Below, piece after piece: positions 44,735-53,856 of a stretch of DNA of 64,000 bases. A model generated the notes under the pieces. That model saw only the letters and a list, made by a program, of their open reading frames with translations. It searched no databases and had not been told where the DNA came from. Source of the DNA: Kurthia huakuii LAM0618 (GTDB lineage: Bacteria > Bacillota > Bacilli > Bacillales_A > Planococcaceae); assembly GCF_000505545.1 (NCBI RefSeq), contig NZ_AYTB01000008.1, positions 310,001 to 374,000 on the forward strand. The letters are read 5' to 3'. The stretch's first letter is position 1. Each line of letters starts with the position of its first letter. Both the position numbers and the translations under genes were made by a program.

Positions 44735-44776
44735 AAAAAAGCAGAAATCGCCTAATAAGCGATTTCTGCTTTTTTT
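44735..44776. terminator. Bidirectional terminator
   Basis: GCAGAAATCGC and GCGATTTCTGC form a perfect 11-bp stem over CTAATAA, with A and T runs on each side. It serves the convergent genes 44331-44732 and 44784-45308. Its CAGAAATCGC arm also occurs in the inverted ends of the 660-bp element. Confidence 0.92.
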
Positions 44777-44783
44777 CATTTGA

Positions 44784-45308
44784 TTAGCCACCAATAAATA
44801 GTGTCGTTTGGGCAATCGCTAAATAAAAGGCTGGATTTTGAATCGGTGCAATGGCTTCAATTTGAAGTTCCACCGTAAAATCATCGCTGTCTTCGTTGAA
44901 AACGGCCTGCCAACGCGCGTATTCGGTCTCTTGCCATTCAAAGACTGACCATCCTTCATGCTCTTTATGCAAAATCATCGTCGTCTCACCATTTGTAATT
45001 TGCAAGTCTGGAATTAAATCACGCCAGCCAATATAACCGATTTCAAATGGATGCTCACCTGCGATTTCAGCACGATAAAACACGCGGCCCTTCCGCGAAA
45101 TTTTTCGACACATCGCCCGGTCATAATCTTGAATATGCGCTTCATATTTAACGAAATATTTATAATCCATCGCGCGATCTAAAAAACGTGTCAGGCCATT
45201 GCCATAAATTCGCTGTACGGTGCCGACATTTTGCGCGTCAGTATTTTTCACAAAAATTTCAGGTGTTTCAATCATCGTATTTGGATGTGTATAAAGGTAT
45301 TGTTTCAT
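44784..45308 (-). CDS. Hypothetical protein, possibly tubby C-terminal/LURP-one-like
   Basis: The 174 residues have many short beta segments with charged turns (VFYRAEIAGEHPFEIGYI, then ETTMILHKEHEGWSVFEW). They end in a hydrophobic stretch, PAFYLAIAQTTLFIGG. This resembles the tubby/LURP-one beta-barrel with a central helix found in small Bacillales proteins, but the match is impressionistic. GGGAGGC precedes the ATG. It is a single-gene unit. Confidence 0.6.
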   Translation of the reverse strand: MKQYLYTHPNTMIETPEIFVKNTDAQNVGTVQRIYGNGLTRFLDRAMDYKYFVKYEAHIQDYDRAMCRKISRKGRVFYRAEIAGEHPFEIGYIGWRDLIPDLQITNGETTMILHKEHEGWSVFEWQETEYARWQAVFNEDSDDFTVELQIEAIAPIQNPAFYLAIAQTTLFIGG

Positions 45309-45333
45309 GTCTTGCCTCCCATCGTTTACTATA

Positions 45334-45371
45334 CAAAAAAAGAACCCTTTCCGACAACGGAAAAGGCTCTT
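45334..45371 (-). terminator. Terminator of the SRPBCC gene
   Basis: GAGCCTTTTCCG pairs with CGGAAAGGGTTC over TTGT, followed by a T run of seven on the minus strand. Confidence 0.88.
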
Positions 45372-45379
45372 GTAATTTA

Positions 45380-45820
45380 TTAAGCTTGTTTAATTTTATT
45401 AACAACGCGACCCGCTAATTTTTCAGCAGCCATTGGCAATGCTAATTTGAAAATCGGGTTCAATGCTACGCCCGCTACACCGCCTGCTTTCATCGCAAGG
45501 TGCATAACCATTTCCGTTTCATTGGCACTTACTGCATTTGCTTCGAAGTAGCCTGCGCCGGTAAATTTATCGCTTAAACCTTCTAATTCAAAGCCGATTT
45601 TTGAAGGTTCTTGCCATTCTGTAATCGTAATTTTTGCATCAACGGTTTTTGTAATACCTGCCACCGTACCGCCGAATGTCCATGTTGATTCTTTATCGTT
45701 TTGCATTTCATGTTTACGGTATCCTGGTACTAATTTCGCCCATTTTTCGATATCCGATACGAAAGACCATACTTTCGCTTGCTCTACTGCGATATTGGTT
45801 TTGTACGTTGTTTCTGCCAC
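45380..45820 (-). CDS. SRPBCC-superfamily protein (CoxG-like)
   Basis: This is a small helix-grip-fold protein of 146 residues. The opening VEQAKVWSFVSDIEKWAKLVPGY and the later GTVAGITKTVDAKITITEW pattern match CoxG/polyketide-cyclase-like members that bind hydrophobic ligands in a central cavity. The C-terminal helix is LPMAAEKLAGRVVNKIKQ. The start is GTG 45820 with a weak AGTGATGTG site. It lies downstream of proA on the same strand but is probably separate. The ligand is unknown. Confidence 0.8.
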   Translation of the reverse strand: MAETTYKTNIAVEQAKVWSFVSDIEKWAKLVPGYRKHEMQNDKESTWTFGGTVAGITKTVDAKITITEWQEPSKIGFELEGLSDKFTGAGYFEANAVSANETEMVMHLAMKAGGVAGVALNPIFKLALPMAAEKLAGRVVNKIKQA

Positions 45821-45885
45821 GTCACATCACTACTTTCTGTCTGAAGTTCTTTTATTATATCAAGAAAACGTTTAGTTGGCGATGA

Positions 45886-47136
45886 TTAGCCTCGTACTTG
45901 GCCTGTACCTTCGATATACACTTTTGTTGATGTCAATGCTGGTAGCCCCATTGGACCGCGTGCATGTAATTTCTGTGTACTAATACCGATTTCGGCACCA
46001 TAGCCAAACTCAAAGCCATCGGTAAAGCGCGTAGAAGCGTTATGATACACCGCTGCGGCATCGACATTTTGTTGGAAGCGTCGCGCACGCTCTTCATGTG
46101 GTGTAATAATCGCTTCAGAGTGCTTTGTGCCATACGTGTTAATATGACGAATTGCCTCATCAAGAGTTCCCACTACTTTAATCGATAGTTCCTCATTTAA
46201 ATATTCTGCATGCCAGTCTTCTTCAGTCGCTAAACGAATATTCTCTTCATCTAATGCATATACTGCTTCATCACCATGAATGATAATATTTTCATTTGCT
46301 AACATCGTCACAAGTTCGTTGCCGTGTGCTTCAAACCAATGGCGTTCGACTAATAGGCTCTCAGCAGCATTGCATACCGATGGGCGTTGCAGCTTCGCAT
46401 TTTTAACGATGGCAAACGTCATGTCTACGTCCGCATCTTCATCGATGAAAATATGACAATTACCGGCACCTGTTTCGAGCACTGGTACGCTCGCCTCGCG
46501 AATGACCATATCGATAAAGGCTTTGCCACCGCGTGGAATTAACACATCTAAGTACTCCGTTAAATTAAATAAATCACTTGCCGTCTCGCGACTCGTATCT
46601 TCAATTAATTGTACCGCATCAATTGGTAACGTCGTTTGTGCTAGCGCTTTATGAATCGATTCCATAATGGCGATATTTGAATATTTTGCTGATGAAGAAC
46701 CACGTAAAATGACGGCATTGCCCGTTTTAATCGCTAATGTGGCGGCATCGACCGTCACGTTTGGACGCGCCTCATAAATCATCGCAATAACACCAAGCGG
46801 TACGCGGCGTTTTTCAATATGCAAGCCGTTTTCTTTATCGATTGTCTCTAACACTTCGCCAACAGGGTCTGCTAACTCGATTAATTGCATAATCGCATCG
46901 TGCATATCCGCTATGCGCTCTTCTGTTAATAAAATGCGGTCCATCACCGATTGAGATAAGCCGACTTCTTGGCCAACTTCTAAATCTTTGTTGTTTTCGT
47001 CAACGATATAAACCGCATCCGCGACAAGTTGCTGCGCAATACAACGTAATGCGTCGTTTTTTTCATCGGTTGTGCGCTCATTCATAATGTAGCTCGCTTG
47101 CTTTGCTAACAATCCTTTTTCGTGTACTTCTGACAT
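45886..47136 (-). CDS. proA: Gamma-glutamyl phosphate reductase
   Basis: ProA reduces gamma-glutamyl phosphate to glutamate semialdehyde with NADPH, the second step of proline synthesis. The aldehyde-dehydrogenase-like fold includes [19 protein letters not shown] and [14 protein letters not shown]. The catalytic cysteine is in [17 protein letters not shown] 47136 (416 residues, MSEVHEK) follows AAAGGGTGG and is one base after the proB stop. The longer frame from 47187 lies in proB. It is second in the proline T-box operon. Confidence 0.96.
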   Translation of the reverse strand: MSEVHEKGLLAKQASYIMNERTTDEKNDALRCIAQQLVADAVYIVDENNKDLEVGQEVGLSQSVMDRILLTEERIADMHDAIMQLIELADPVGEVLETIDKENGLHIEKRRVPLGVIAMIYEARPNVTVDAATLAIKTGNAVILRGSSSAKYSNIAIMESIHKALAQTTLPIDAVQLIEDTSRETASDLFNLTEYLDVLIPRGGKAFIDMVIREASVPVLETGAGNCHIFIDEDADVDMTFAIVKNAKLQRPSVCNAAESLLVERHWFEAHGNELVTMLANENIIIHGDEAVYALDEENIRLATEEDWHAEYLNEELSIKVVGTLDEAIRHINTYGTKHSEAIITPHEERARRFQQNVDAAAVYHNASTRFTDGFEFGYGAEIGISTQKLHARGPMGLPALTSTKVYIEGTGQVRG

Positions 47137-47137
47137 G

Positions 47138-48238
47138 TTAATCCACCCTTTCTGTTTGTACGAAGCGGTCGCGATGAATGACGACATCGAATGTACCGTC
47201 TAGTTCATCGGTCCGCTTGCCCATCGCTTCTTTTAATGTGTCGGCATCGCATAATACTTCACCGCGTCCGATAAGTTGGCGCTCGCGGTACACTTCGACA
47301 ACATCGCCTGCTTCAAAGGCACCTTGCACGATGTAAACACCTGCTGGTAATAAACTTTTTCCTTTGTGCAATAGCGCATTTGCAGCCCCTTCATCGATAT
47401 AAATGCGACCACTGGCATCGGAAAAGAGCGAAATCCATTGTTTTTGACTTGGAACAACGACCGCATGCTCTTTTTCAATGTACGTGCCATCGCCATGTCC
47501 TGCTAATACATCCATTAATTTGTTTTTCCCCTCACCTCGGCCAATAAACACGTTAACGCCTAAGTCATAGGCTGTTTTAGCAGCTAAGAGCTTCGATTGC
47601 ATACCGCCCGTACCAACTTTTGAGCCTTCTGACGTTGCAAAACTAAGCAATTCATCGGTAATTTTCGTTAAATGTTTAAAGTGAATGGCGTTTGGATTTT
47701 TCTTTGGATTATCGGAATACAAGCCGTTAATGTCCGTTAAAATAATCAATTGATCCGCATGAACGAGGCCACTAACAAGCGCCGACAGCATATCATTGTC
47801 CCCGAATGTCAGCTCTTGTACCGACACCGTATCATTTTCATTAATAATCGGAATAATGCCGCGCGCGAGGAGTTCTTCAAACGTTTCATAGGCATTTTGA
47901 TAACGATCTTTTTTCGAGAAATCGGTACGTGTTAATAGCACTTGTGCTGGTGTGATGTCATAGCTTGCTAACACTTCGCTATATTTTTGCACGAGCAAAC
48001 TTTGCCCAACAGCCGCTGCTGCTTGCTTGCCCTTTAATGTTACCGGGCGCGATGGGTAGCCTAATTTTTTAAAGCCACATGCGACAGCACCCGACGACAC
48101 AAGAATGACTTCATGACCATTAAGCTTTAACTCAGCGATTGCGGCAAGATGGTCTTGCACTTTCGCATCATCAATTTCTCCTTTTGCATTTGTTAAACTA
48201 CTACTCCCAATTTTTACGACAATTCGTTTTTGTTCCAT
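47138..48238 (-). CDS. proB: Glutamate 5-kinase
   Basis: ProB phosphorylates glutamate, the regulated first step of proline synthesis. The amino-acid-kinase domain has [40 protein letters not shown] and [14 protein letters not shown]-terminal PUA domain (about 275-355) is present. At 366 residues it is normal. It is the first gene behind the T-box at 48250-48500. Confidence 0.97.
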   Translation of the reverse strand: MEQKRIVVKIGSSSLTNAKGEIDDAKVQDHLAAIAELKLNGHEVILVSSGAVACGFKKLGYPSRPVTLKGKQAAAAVGQSLLVQKYSEVLASYDITPAQVLLTRTDFSKKDRYQNAYETFEELLARGIIPIINENDTVSVQELTFGDNDMLSALVSGLVHADQLIILTDINGLYSDNPKKNPNAIHFKHLTKITDELLSFATSEGSKVGTGGMQSKLLAAKTAYDLGVNVFIGRGEGKNKLMDVLAGHGDGTYIEKEHAVVVPSQKQWISLFSDASGRIYIDEGAANALLHKGKSLLPAGVYIVQGAFEAGDVVEVYRERQLIGRGEVLCDADTLKEAMGKRTDELDGTFDVVIHRDRFVQTERVD

Positions 48239-48249
48239 CTAGTTCACTC

Positions 48250-48500
48250 CATTAAAATAGCCCATTTCATCCTATAGTTTAAGGACGAAATGGGCTTGTT
48301 CGCGGTACCACCTTAATTGAATATAGTACGTGACTATATTCCGCTCTTCTCATAACGCTTGAGGCTGCGCCTATGTTTGCATAGGAGCTAGAAAGTAGGT
48401 TCGATGTAGTGCTGCGTCGCTCCCTTTCAGCCGATGGAGAGCGTTCTCTAACCGCGCGTGCTGCATGTACTAATCTTTCATACGCTTATATTTGTTGTCT
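48250..48500 (-). promoter_or_regulatory. Proline T-box leader of proBA
   Basis: On the minus strand the leader carries CCT (proline) at 48397-48399 in TCGAACCTACTTTC, the same context as in the proC leader. The T-box AAGGTGGTACCGCG is at 48301-48314. A terminator pairs GCCCATTTCGTCCT with AGGATGAAATGGGC, followed by TATTTT. Uncharged proline tRNA should relieve termination. Confidence 0.94.
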
Positions 48501-48529
48501 ATCATGCACTACAACGCCTGTTTTGTCAA
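48501..48529 (-). promoter_or_regulatory. proBA promoter
   Basis: On the minus strand TTGACA (48524-48529) and CATGAT (48501-48506) are 17 bp apart, just upstream of the T-box RNA. Confidence 0.7.
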
Positions 48530-48601
48530 TATATTCTGTGAATTTGACGTGAATTCGAAAAAACTAAAGCAATCACATAACATGTAATGGCGCTAGTTTT
48601 T

Positions 48602-48862
48602 TTAAACGTGGCGTAATGTGCGTGACGTTGCAAAAGCCATCAGCGCAAAAACAACGAAGGCGACACCTAAAAATAACAGCGATTTGCCGACATATGTGTA
48701 GTTGAATGCACCATACAATGCGCATGCGACACCAAGGATAGCGAGCACGACGCCCGGTATCGTTACGACCACAAAAGATTTTCGTTGTGCTCGAAAGCGC
48801 ATCGTCAGTTCTAACGCCACAAAGCCAACAAGCATGCCGATAAAAATGGGCCATAAAATCAT
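48602..48862 (-). CDS. Small polytopic membrane protein
   Basis: The 86 residues form three hydrophobic spans: MILWPIFIGMLVGFVALEL, VVVTIPGVVLAILGVACALYG, and SLLFLGVAFVVFALMAFA. A basic loop lies between the first two (MRFRAQRKS). ATG 48862 follows GGAGGTG seven bases upstream; the frame also opens at 48880 without support. It resembles small YesK-type membrane proteins in length and topology only. No function is evident. Confidence 0.65.
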   Translation of the reverse strand: MILWPIFIGMLVGFVALELTMRFRAQRKSFVVVTIPGVVLAILGVACALYGAFNYTYVGKSLLFLGVAFVVFALMAFATSRTLRHV

Positions 48863-48975
48863 GTACGAACACCTCCACATAGAGCGTTGTTACTTATTCT
48901 ATTCCCGCTGCTCGGTCATGTTGAACGCGACTTCCGACGGATTTTACAACGCAACAAATTGACAGGACTGCTTAC

Positions 48976-49794
48976 CTAGTCCTCGTACATTTCACCAAAA
49001 TACATACTTTCAAAGTCGTTTAAATCGTCGTCTTGTGCCTCATTTGCTGTGTCATCTGCACGCGCGCGCTCCTGTGCAGCAATAAAAGCTTGCGGGTCCG
49101 CATACGGTGATGGTTGCTGCGCTGGCGGTGTCATCGCCGGTTGAATAGTTGGCTGAATCACTTGCTCAACAGGGGCAGTAGGAATGTCCTCGATAACCGG
49201 GGCCGCTTCAGCAATCGGTGCTGCTACAACGATTGTCGGTTTTACTGCGCTCCGCTTCGGCTCTTCAATACGCGGTGCGTCGTGTGCTGTATAAATGGCG
49301 AGTTCCTCATCATTTAAACGTACGACCGATTGCAGCCAGCCATCAAAACTTGTTGGATGTTCGAGCATTTGATGCGCCTGTTCTAACACTGTCGCATCTT
49401 GCGCTTGTAATGCTGCAAGTGCACCGTAGGCATTGATTTTTTGTGCCATCATGTCATAATACGCGGCATCTTCTCGTTGACCCGCTTGTTCAAACATCGC
49501 CGCTAGTTGCGTATACGACGCTGCCGTTGGTGACAGTTGAAAGGCTTCTAAATAACGCTGCGTCGCCCTATCAATCGCCCCTTGTGCTGCGAATGCTTGC
49601 GCTTCAATATGGCGTGCTTGTGGCTTGCGAATTGGCGCCGTTAGTTGTTGCGCCTGCTGTGGTTGGCCGAGCAATGTGTAAATTTCCGCGAGTTTCATTG
49701 TCAGCTGTTGTTGCGCCTCGTTTGAACAGCTATCAAACGCTTGCGCATAATCATCGCGTACGCTATCGATTAAAAATTGTTTCAAGTCATTCAT
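48976..49794 (-). CDS. TPR-like protein with Pro/Ala-rich and acidic tail
   Basis: The N-terminal 140 residues are helical repeats of TPR character (QQQLTMKLAEIYTLLGQP; YLEAFQLSPTAASYTQLAAM; EQAGQREDAAYYDMMAQ). A Val/Ala/Pro-rich linker (about 180-235) follows. The C-terminus is strongly acidic (ANEAQDDDLNDFESMYFGEMYED). There is no signal peptide, so it is probably a cytosolic adaptor. AAGGAG lies upstream. The family is not recognised. Confidence 0.75.
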   Translation of the reverse strand: MNDLKQFLIDSVRDDYAQAFDSCSNEAQQQLTMKLAEIYTLLGQPQQAQQLTAPIRKPQARHIEAQAFAAQGAIDRATQRYLEAFQLSPTAASYTQLAAMFEQAGQREDAAYYDMMAQKINAYGALAALQAQDATVLEQAHQMLEHPTSFDGWLQSVVRLNDEELAIYTAHDAPRIEEPKRSAVKPTIVVAAPIAEAAPVIEDIPTAPVEQVIQPTIQPAMTPPAQQPSPYADPQAFIAAQERARADDTANEAQDDDLNDFESMYFGEMYED

Positions 49795-49839
49795 GTAAAA
49801 AACTCCTTACGTTTAGTTGTGTTTAGTATAGCAGATATG

Positions 49840-49870
49840 AAAAAAAGGAACCGCGCTTTTGCTCGGTTCC
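49840..49870 (-). terminator. Terminator of the former yitT gene
   Basis: GGAACCGAGC pairs with GCGCGGTTCC over AAAA, followed by a T run of seven on the minus strand. Confidence 0.88.
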
Positions 49871-49877
49871 TACTGCA

Positions 49878-50326
49878 TTAACTACAGTCAAAATTGCCCG
49901 CTACTTCAACTGTTTGTGTAATATTAACAAATGCTTGCGGATCGACTTGCTTAACGATATCCTTCACTTCCGTTAATTGATAGCGCGTAATAACGGGCAT
50001 TAAAATGTCGCGTTTATCACCCGTATAGCCGCCCTTGCCCTCGGTCATCGTAATGCTGCGGTACAAGCTCGCAAGCAAGGCATCCTTCGTGTCATCGCCT
50101 TTTGCAGTAATAATTGTCACGGTCAATTTAATATGATTCGTATGAATTAAATCGATAACTTTACCAGTTGCATAAATGCTGACAAGCGTATTTAATGCGG
50201 CATCCTAGCCAAAAACAAAGCCTGATGCGATAACAACAACGGCATTTAAGCCCGAAATAATCGTTCCAAGCGGGAAATTACTGCGCTTACTATAGTAGAA
50301 ATTTTTGCGAATAGCCTTTAAAAGTT
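49878..50326 (-). pseudogene. yitT: Remnant of a YitT-family (DUF161/DUF2179) membrane protein gene
   Basis: The last 82 codons encode an intact DUF2179 tail (GKGGYTGDKRDILMPVITRY, KQVDPQAFVNITQTVEVAGNF). Upstream the same frame still reads NFPLGTIISGLNAVVV, then IASGFVFG, a TAG stop at 50202-50204, then DAALNTLVSIYATGKVIDL. Intact relatives have tryptophan where the stop is, so TGG to TAG is the likely change. The N-terminal half is missing; the MFS gene lies there instead. The downstream terminator survives. It is clearly a degraded gene rather than a separate 82-residue one. Confidence 0.85.
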
Positions 50327-50348
50327 TTTTCTGACAATAGCTGTTTTA

Positions 50349-51509
50349 TTATTGTTTTTTTGTAGTAGACAACTGTTTTCTACCAATGTAAAATGCGATG
50401 AAAAATGCCGGAATCGTAAAGACAATCATGCCTAAAAATGCCGTCTGCATCGACATCGTATACAAGTAAGTCGCAAAAAATGTCATCAGTGCCGTCGCAA
50501 AGCTTTGTGCAAATGTCGCGTACAGTCCTTGTGCAGTTGGTAAATAATGCGTTGGCACATGGAGCGTAATAAAGCGCATAAATGCATAATGGGCAAGCGC
50601 AAACGACAAACTATGGAACAGTTGACTGACGATAAACATTTCAACATTTGGGAACAAATAAATGATGCACCAGCGGATTGTCGAACCAGCCGCCGCGAGC
50701 GCAAACATCATGCCCGGCGTCCATTTTTTAAATAACCGGTCCGCATACGTGAATAACGCGATTTCAAATAGCACCGACACGTTAATAATCATACCGATGT
50801 AATATTTTGAGACGCCAAGCTCCTGTAAATATAAGTAGCCGTAATTGTAATACGCTGCATGGGCGCCTTGTAATAAAATGGCGAGCAGTAGCACAAGCGG
50901 GAAATAGCGCACTTGAAATAATTTTTTAAATGACGCTCGCTCCGCTGTTGGCTCTGGCGCGAGGCGCACGCTCTCAGGCGCCTTCGTCCACGTTAGCGCC
51001 GTAAATACCGACAGCACGACAATCATGCCAATTAAAAATAGTTGGTCGCCAAAGGCACCCGACAACATACTAATAATGAGCACCATACAAATAAAGCCCA
51101 TCGAGCCGTATGAACGCGCCTTGGCATAGCGTAAATTGCTATGCTGCGTTAACGAGCCGGCTGTCGCATCAAGCGCTGGCATCAGCATCGGGAAAAAGAA
51201 ATTAAATAACGCCGTAATAAGCAATAACGCCACGTACCCTTGTGCCGGGATATAACTACATGCTAACACGAGCGCCGCCGCACTAACCCATTGCAGTACG
51301 CGCAAATCACTCGCCGTTTTTTTCATCATTGGATACAGTGTCACGGTCGATATGCCGCGCATAATGAGCCCAATACTCATCATAATACTCGCCTGTTCGA
51401 TCGATAAGCCTTTGCCATCGACTAAATAGCCGGTCCAATAAGGTAAAAAGATGCCCCAGCCCATGAAAAATAAGAAAAAGCGGACTGACATCCATTGTTG
51501 TACATTCAT
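50349..51509 (-). CDS. MFS transporter (YwbF/HcaT-like)
   Basis: A twelve-helix transporter of 386 residues. The opening WMSVRFFLFFMGWGIFLPYWTGYL and the YAKARSYGSMGFICMVL stretch resemble the nucleoside/phenylpropionate permease-like MFS branch (YwbF, HcaT). ATG 51509 (MNVQQWM) is chosen because AAAGGAGTG is eight bases upstream; the frame extends to 51533. It is divergent from a YeiL-like regulator. The substrate is unknown. It directly adjoins the yitT remnant. Confidence 0.85.
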   Translation of the reverse strand: MNVQQWMSVRFFLFFMGWGIFLPYWTGYLVDGKGLSIEQASIMMSIGLIMRGISTVTLYPMMKKTASDLRVLQWVSAAALVLACSYIPAQGYVALLLITALFNFFFPMLMPALDATAGSLTQHSNLRYAKARSYGSMGFICMVLIISMLSGAFGDQLFLIGMIVVLSVFTALTWTKAPESVRLAPEPTAERASFKKLFQVRYFPLVLLLAILLQGAHAAYYNYGYLYLQELGVSKYYIGMIINVSVLFEIALFTYADRLFKKWTPGMMFALAAAGSTIRWCIIYLFPNVEMFIVSQLFHSLSFALAHYAFMRFITLHVPTHYLPTAQGLYATFAQSFATALMTFFATYLYTMSMQTAFLGMIVFTIPAFFIAFYIGRKQLSTTKKQ

Positions 51510-51589
51510 GTTACGTTCACTCCTTTTCGGCATCGTATCATGAAAACTTTTGCGTATAATAGGAGATATCTCATACTTTGGAGGGTTTT

Positions 51590-52273
51590 ATGAAAAAAAA
51601 TCAGCAAACAACTGTCGAGCAGTTACTTGCACAGCCACCATTAAAGACAATTTTCCCCGAAGCCATTGCAAAATTTGCCGAAGTGCATGACTTTGAAGCC
51701 GGCGAATTTTTAAATGTCGAAGGCGACGAACCGGCTTATTTGTATTACATCCTGTCCGGCAAGGTGAAGGTTTATTTCACGCAATCAAATGGCAAGGTCG
51801 CACTGCTTCATTTTTTAAGTGCACATTCATTTATTGGCGACATGGAGCTACTCGAAGCGCGTTATTACTCAAAAGGGGTCCAAGCATCAACAGCCACGCG
51901 CTGCCTCGCACTCCCAACAACCTACGTGCGCGAGTTGCTCTTAAACGACGTGGCGTTTCTACGGCATCTGGCGCTTTATTTAAGTAAAAAAATTATGCAT
52001 AATTCAGCGAAAATGTCGCAAAGTTTAGCGTACCCACTCGAAAATCGCCTCGCAGAATTCATTTTAATGTCTGAAAACGACAACATTTATCAAGAAAAAC
52101 ATACCGAAGCCGCAGAATTTTTAGGTGTATCGTATCGTCATTTATTACATGTTTTAGCACAATTTGTCGCGCGTGGATGGCTTGAAAAAGACGGCAGAAG
52201 TTATATATTACGGCATAAATCGGCACTACAAGACATGGCGACATCGATATTCGCGACGGCGATTACCGACTAA
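51590..52273 (+). CDS. Crp/Fnr-family transcriptional regulator (YeiL-like)
   Basis: The N-terminal cyclic-nucleotide-binding-type barrel includes FEAGEFLNVEGDEPAYLYYILSG and SFIGDMELLEARYYSKG. The dimer helix ends near YPLENRLAEFI. The C-terminal helix-turn-helix is TEAAEFLGVSYRHLLHVLAQFV. No Fnr-type cysteine cluster is seen. ATG 51590 (227 residues) follows GGAGGG. The order resembles YeiL-type proteins. The divergent MFS gene 80 bp away is a likely target. Confidence 0.87.
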   Translation: MKKNQQTTVEQLLAQPPLKTIFPEAIAKFAEVHDFEAGEFLNVEGDEPAYLYYILSGKVKVYFTQSNGKVALLHFLSAHSFIGDMELLEARYYSKGVQASTATRCLALPTTYVRELLLNDVAFLRHLALYLSKKIMHNSAKMSQSLAYPLENRLAEFILMSENDNIYQEKHTEAAEFLGVSYRHLLHVLAQFVARGWLEKDGRSYILRHKSALQDMATSIFATAITD

Positions 52274-52361
52274 TTGAGCCGCAGAATATTTCCTATGCAT
52301 TTTTTTGCTATTTTATGATAGCTTTTTCGGCACTAACTTAACGAATTCATTTAATTTTAAA

Positions 52362-52376
52362 AATTGTCTGAAAATA
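52362..52376. promoter_or_regulatory. CodY-like box before the aminotransferase gene
   Basis: AATTGTCTGAAAATA matches 13 of 15 positions of the CodY consensus. It lies 16 bp upstream of a -35 candidate. Confidence 0.65.
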
Positions 52377-52391
52377 CAAGTCGGTAATATA

Positions 52392-52421
52392 TTGTATTCG
52401 TTATTTGTTTAATGATACAAT
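52392..52421 (+). promoter_or_regulatory. Aminotransferase promoter
   Basis: TTGTAT (52392-52397) and TACAAT (52416-52421) are 18 bp apart, 44 bp before the start codon. Confidence 0.6.
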
Positions 52422-52465
52422 TTAGAAAATTACAAAAAATTATTTAAGTAAAGGAAGTCACGCAT

Positions 52466-53641
52466 ATGGAATTTTCTCAACGAATCTTACACACACCATC
52501 ATCATTTATCCGTAACATTTTAAAAGTAACGGACTCACCAAATGTTATTTCTTTTGCAGGTGGGCTACCGAACCCGATTTCATTCCCTGTTGAAAAGTTA
52601 CGCGAGTCTGTTAACCGCACAATCGATGAAGATGGCGCGAAGCTATTCCAATACTCAACAACAAATGGTTATGCTCCGCTTCGCCAATACATTGCCGATA
52701 AATACAATCGCAATTTTGACTTAGGCATTACAGCCGATGACATCATCATTACAACGGGCTCACAACAAGCATTAACATTACTTGGACAAGTATTAGTAAA
52801 TGAAGGCGATGGCATTATTATCGAAGAACCGGGCTATCTTGGTGCGATTCAAGCGTTTATGTTAGCACAACCAACCTTCTACCCTGTAACACTTGAGCAA
52901 GATGGCTTAAATCTTCATGAATTAAAAGAAGCAGTTGAAAAGCCGAATGCGAAATTCATTTACACAGTACCAAACTTCCAAAATCCAACGGGCCTAACGT
53001 ACACGCAACAAAAACGCGATGCCATTTATGACATCTTAAAAAATTACCCAGACATCGTATTAATCGAAGACGATCCATACGGCGAGTTGCGCTTTGAAGG
53101 TGAAGCACTGCCATACATTGGTGGTAGTCGCCTGCCAAACAGCGTTATTTTAGGGTCATTCTCTAAGACAGTCGCACCGGGTATGCGTATTGGCTTTATC
53201 ATTTCAAAAAATAAAGAATTAATGACGCATATTGAAACAGCGAAGCAAGCAGCCGACCTGCACACGAATATTTTCGCGCAATACGTTTTGCATGATTACT
53301 TAACAAACAATGAATATATAGAACATGTCGAAAAAATTATCGACCTATACGGTAAACAAGCGACGGCCATGCTTGAAGCACTTGAAAAATATATGCCAGA
53401 AGGTGTGACATGGACAAAACCTGAGGGCGGTATGTTCATTTGGGCGACGCTACCTGATAATAAGTCAGCGCTTGAGATGTTTTATAAGGCGATGGATGCC
53501 GATGTGGCGTTCGTACCAGGGGACCCATTCTACACCGGTTCACAGCACGTGCCAACATTGCGCTTAAACTACACATCGTCAACGCCTGAAGTGATTGACG
53601 AGGGCATCAAACGTTTAGCAGAAATTGTCAAACAACATTAA
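52466..53641 (+). CDS. PLP-dependent class I/II aminotransferase (2-aminoadipate aminotransferase-like)
   Basis: A fold-type I aminotransferase of 391 residues. The cofactor features are TTGSQQALTLLGQ, YTVPNFQNPTG, LIEDDPYGELRF and the lysine in GSFSKTVAPGMRIGF. The opening SFAGGLPNP and overall sequence match the LysN/KAT-II-like subgroup related to MocR C-terminal domains, which often act on aromatic or branched substrates and 2-aminoadipate. AAAGGAAG lies upstream. A CodY-like site suggests expression when branched-chain amino acids or GTP fall. Confidence 0.92.
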   Translation: MEFSQRILHTPSSFIRNILKVTDSPNVISFAGGLPNPISFPVEKLRESVNRTIDEDGAKLFQYSTTNGYAPLRQYIADKYNRNFDLGITADDIIITTGSQQALTLLGQVLVNEGDGIIIEEPGYLGAIQAFMLAQPTFYPVTLEQDGLNLHELKEAVEKPNAKFIYTVPNFQNPTGLTYTQQKRDAIYDILKNYPDIVLIEDDPYGELRFEGEALPYIGGSRLPNSVILGSFSKTVAPGMRIGFIISKNKELMTHIETAKQAADLHTNIFAQYVLHDYLTNNEYIEHVEKIIDLYGKQATAMLEALEKYMPEGVTWTKPEGGMFIWATLPDNKSALEMFYKAMDADVAFVPGDPFYTGSQHVPTLRLNYTSSTPEVIDEGIKRLAEIVKQH

Positions 53642-53691
53642 TGCTATGACGCTCCTACTAGCTACTTCTTTTAGCTGAATTAAACTACCTT

Positions 53692-53725
53692 TTTTCGATG
53701 AATCATCGGAGAAAGGTAGTTTTTT
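53692..53725 (+). terminator. Aminotransferase terminator
   Basis: AACTACCTTT and AAAGGTAGTT pair, with an inner CGATGA/TCATCG stem, followed by a T run. Confidence 0.88.
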
Positions 53726-53803
53726 ACTTTGCCAAGATTCACGCATTGTAGTTGATGTATTCATAGTGTCGTGCCTTTACCGTAACAATGTTGTTTGCCC
53801 ATC

Positions 53804-53842
53804 AAAAAACACCTCCAAAGTTTTTCCACCTTAGAAGTGTTT
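53804..53842 (-). terminator. Terminator of the topB-Nudix transcript
   Basis: On the minus strand AAACACTTCTAAGG pairs with CTTTGGAGGTGTTT (several G-U pairs), followed by TTT. Confidence 0.8.
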
Positions 53843-53856
53843 GTCTCCGTTACTTT

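Noticed and set aside
48573-48878. 101-codon minus-strand frame overlapping the small membrane protein gene
   Set aside because: The alternative frame at 48602-48862 encodes clean membrane spans and has a well-placed GGAGGTG; this one does not.
49878-50126. Independent 82-residue DUF2179 gene
   Set aside because: It is the tail of a broken yitT frame that continues upstream across a TAG codon; no start signal fits the GTG at 50126.
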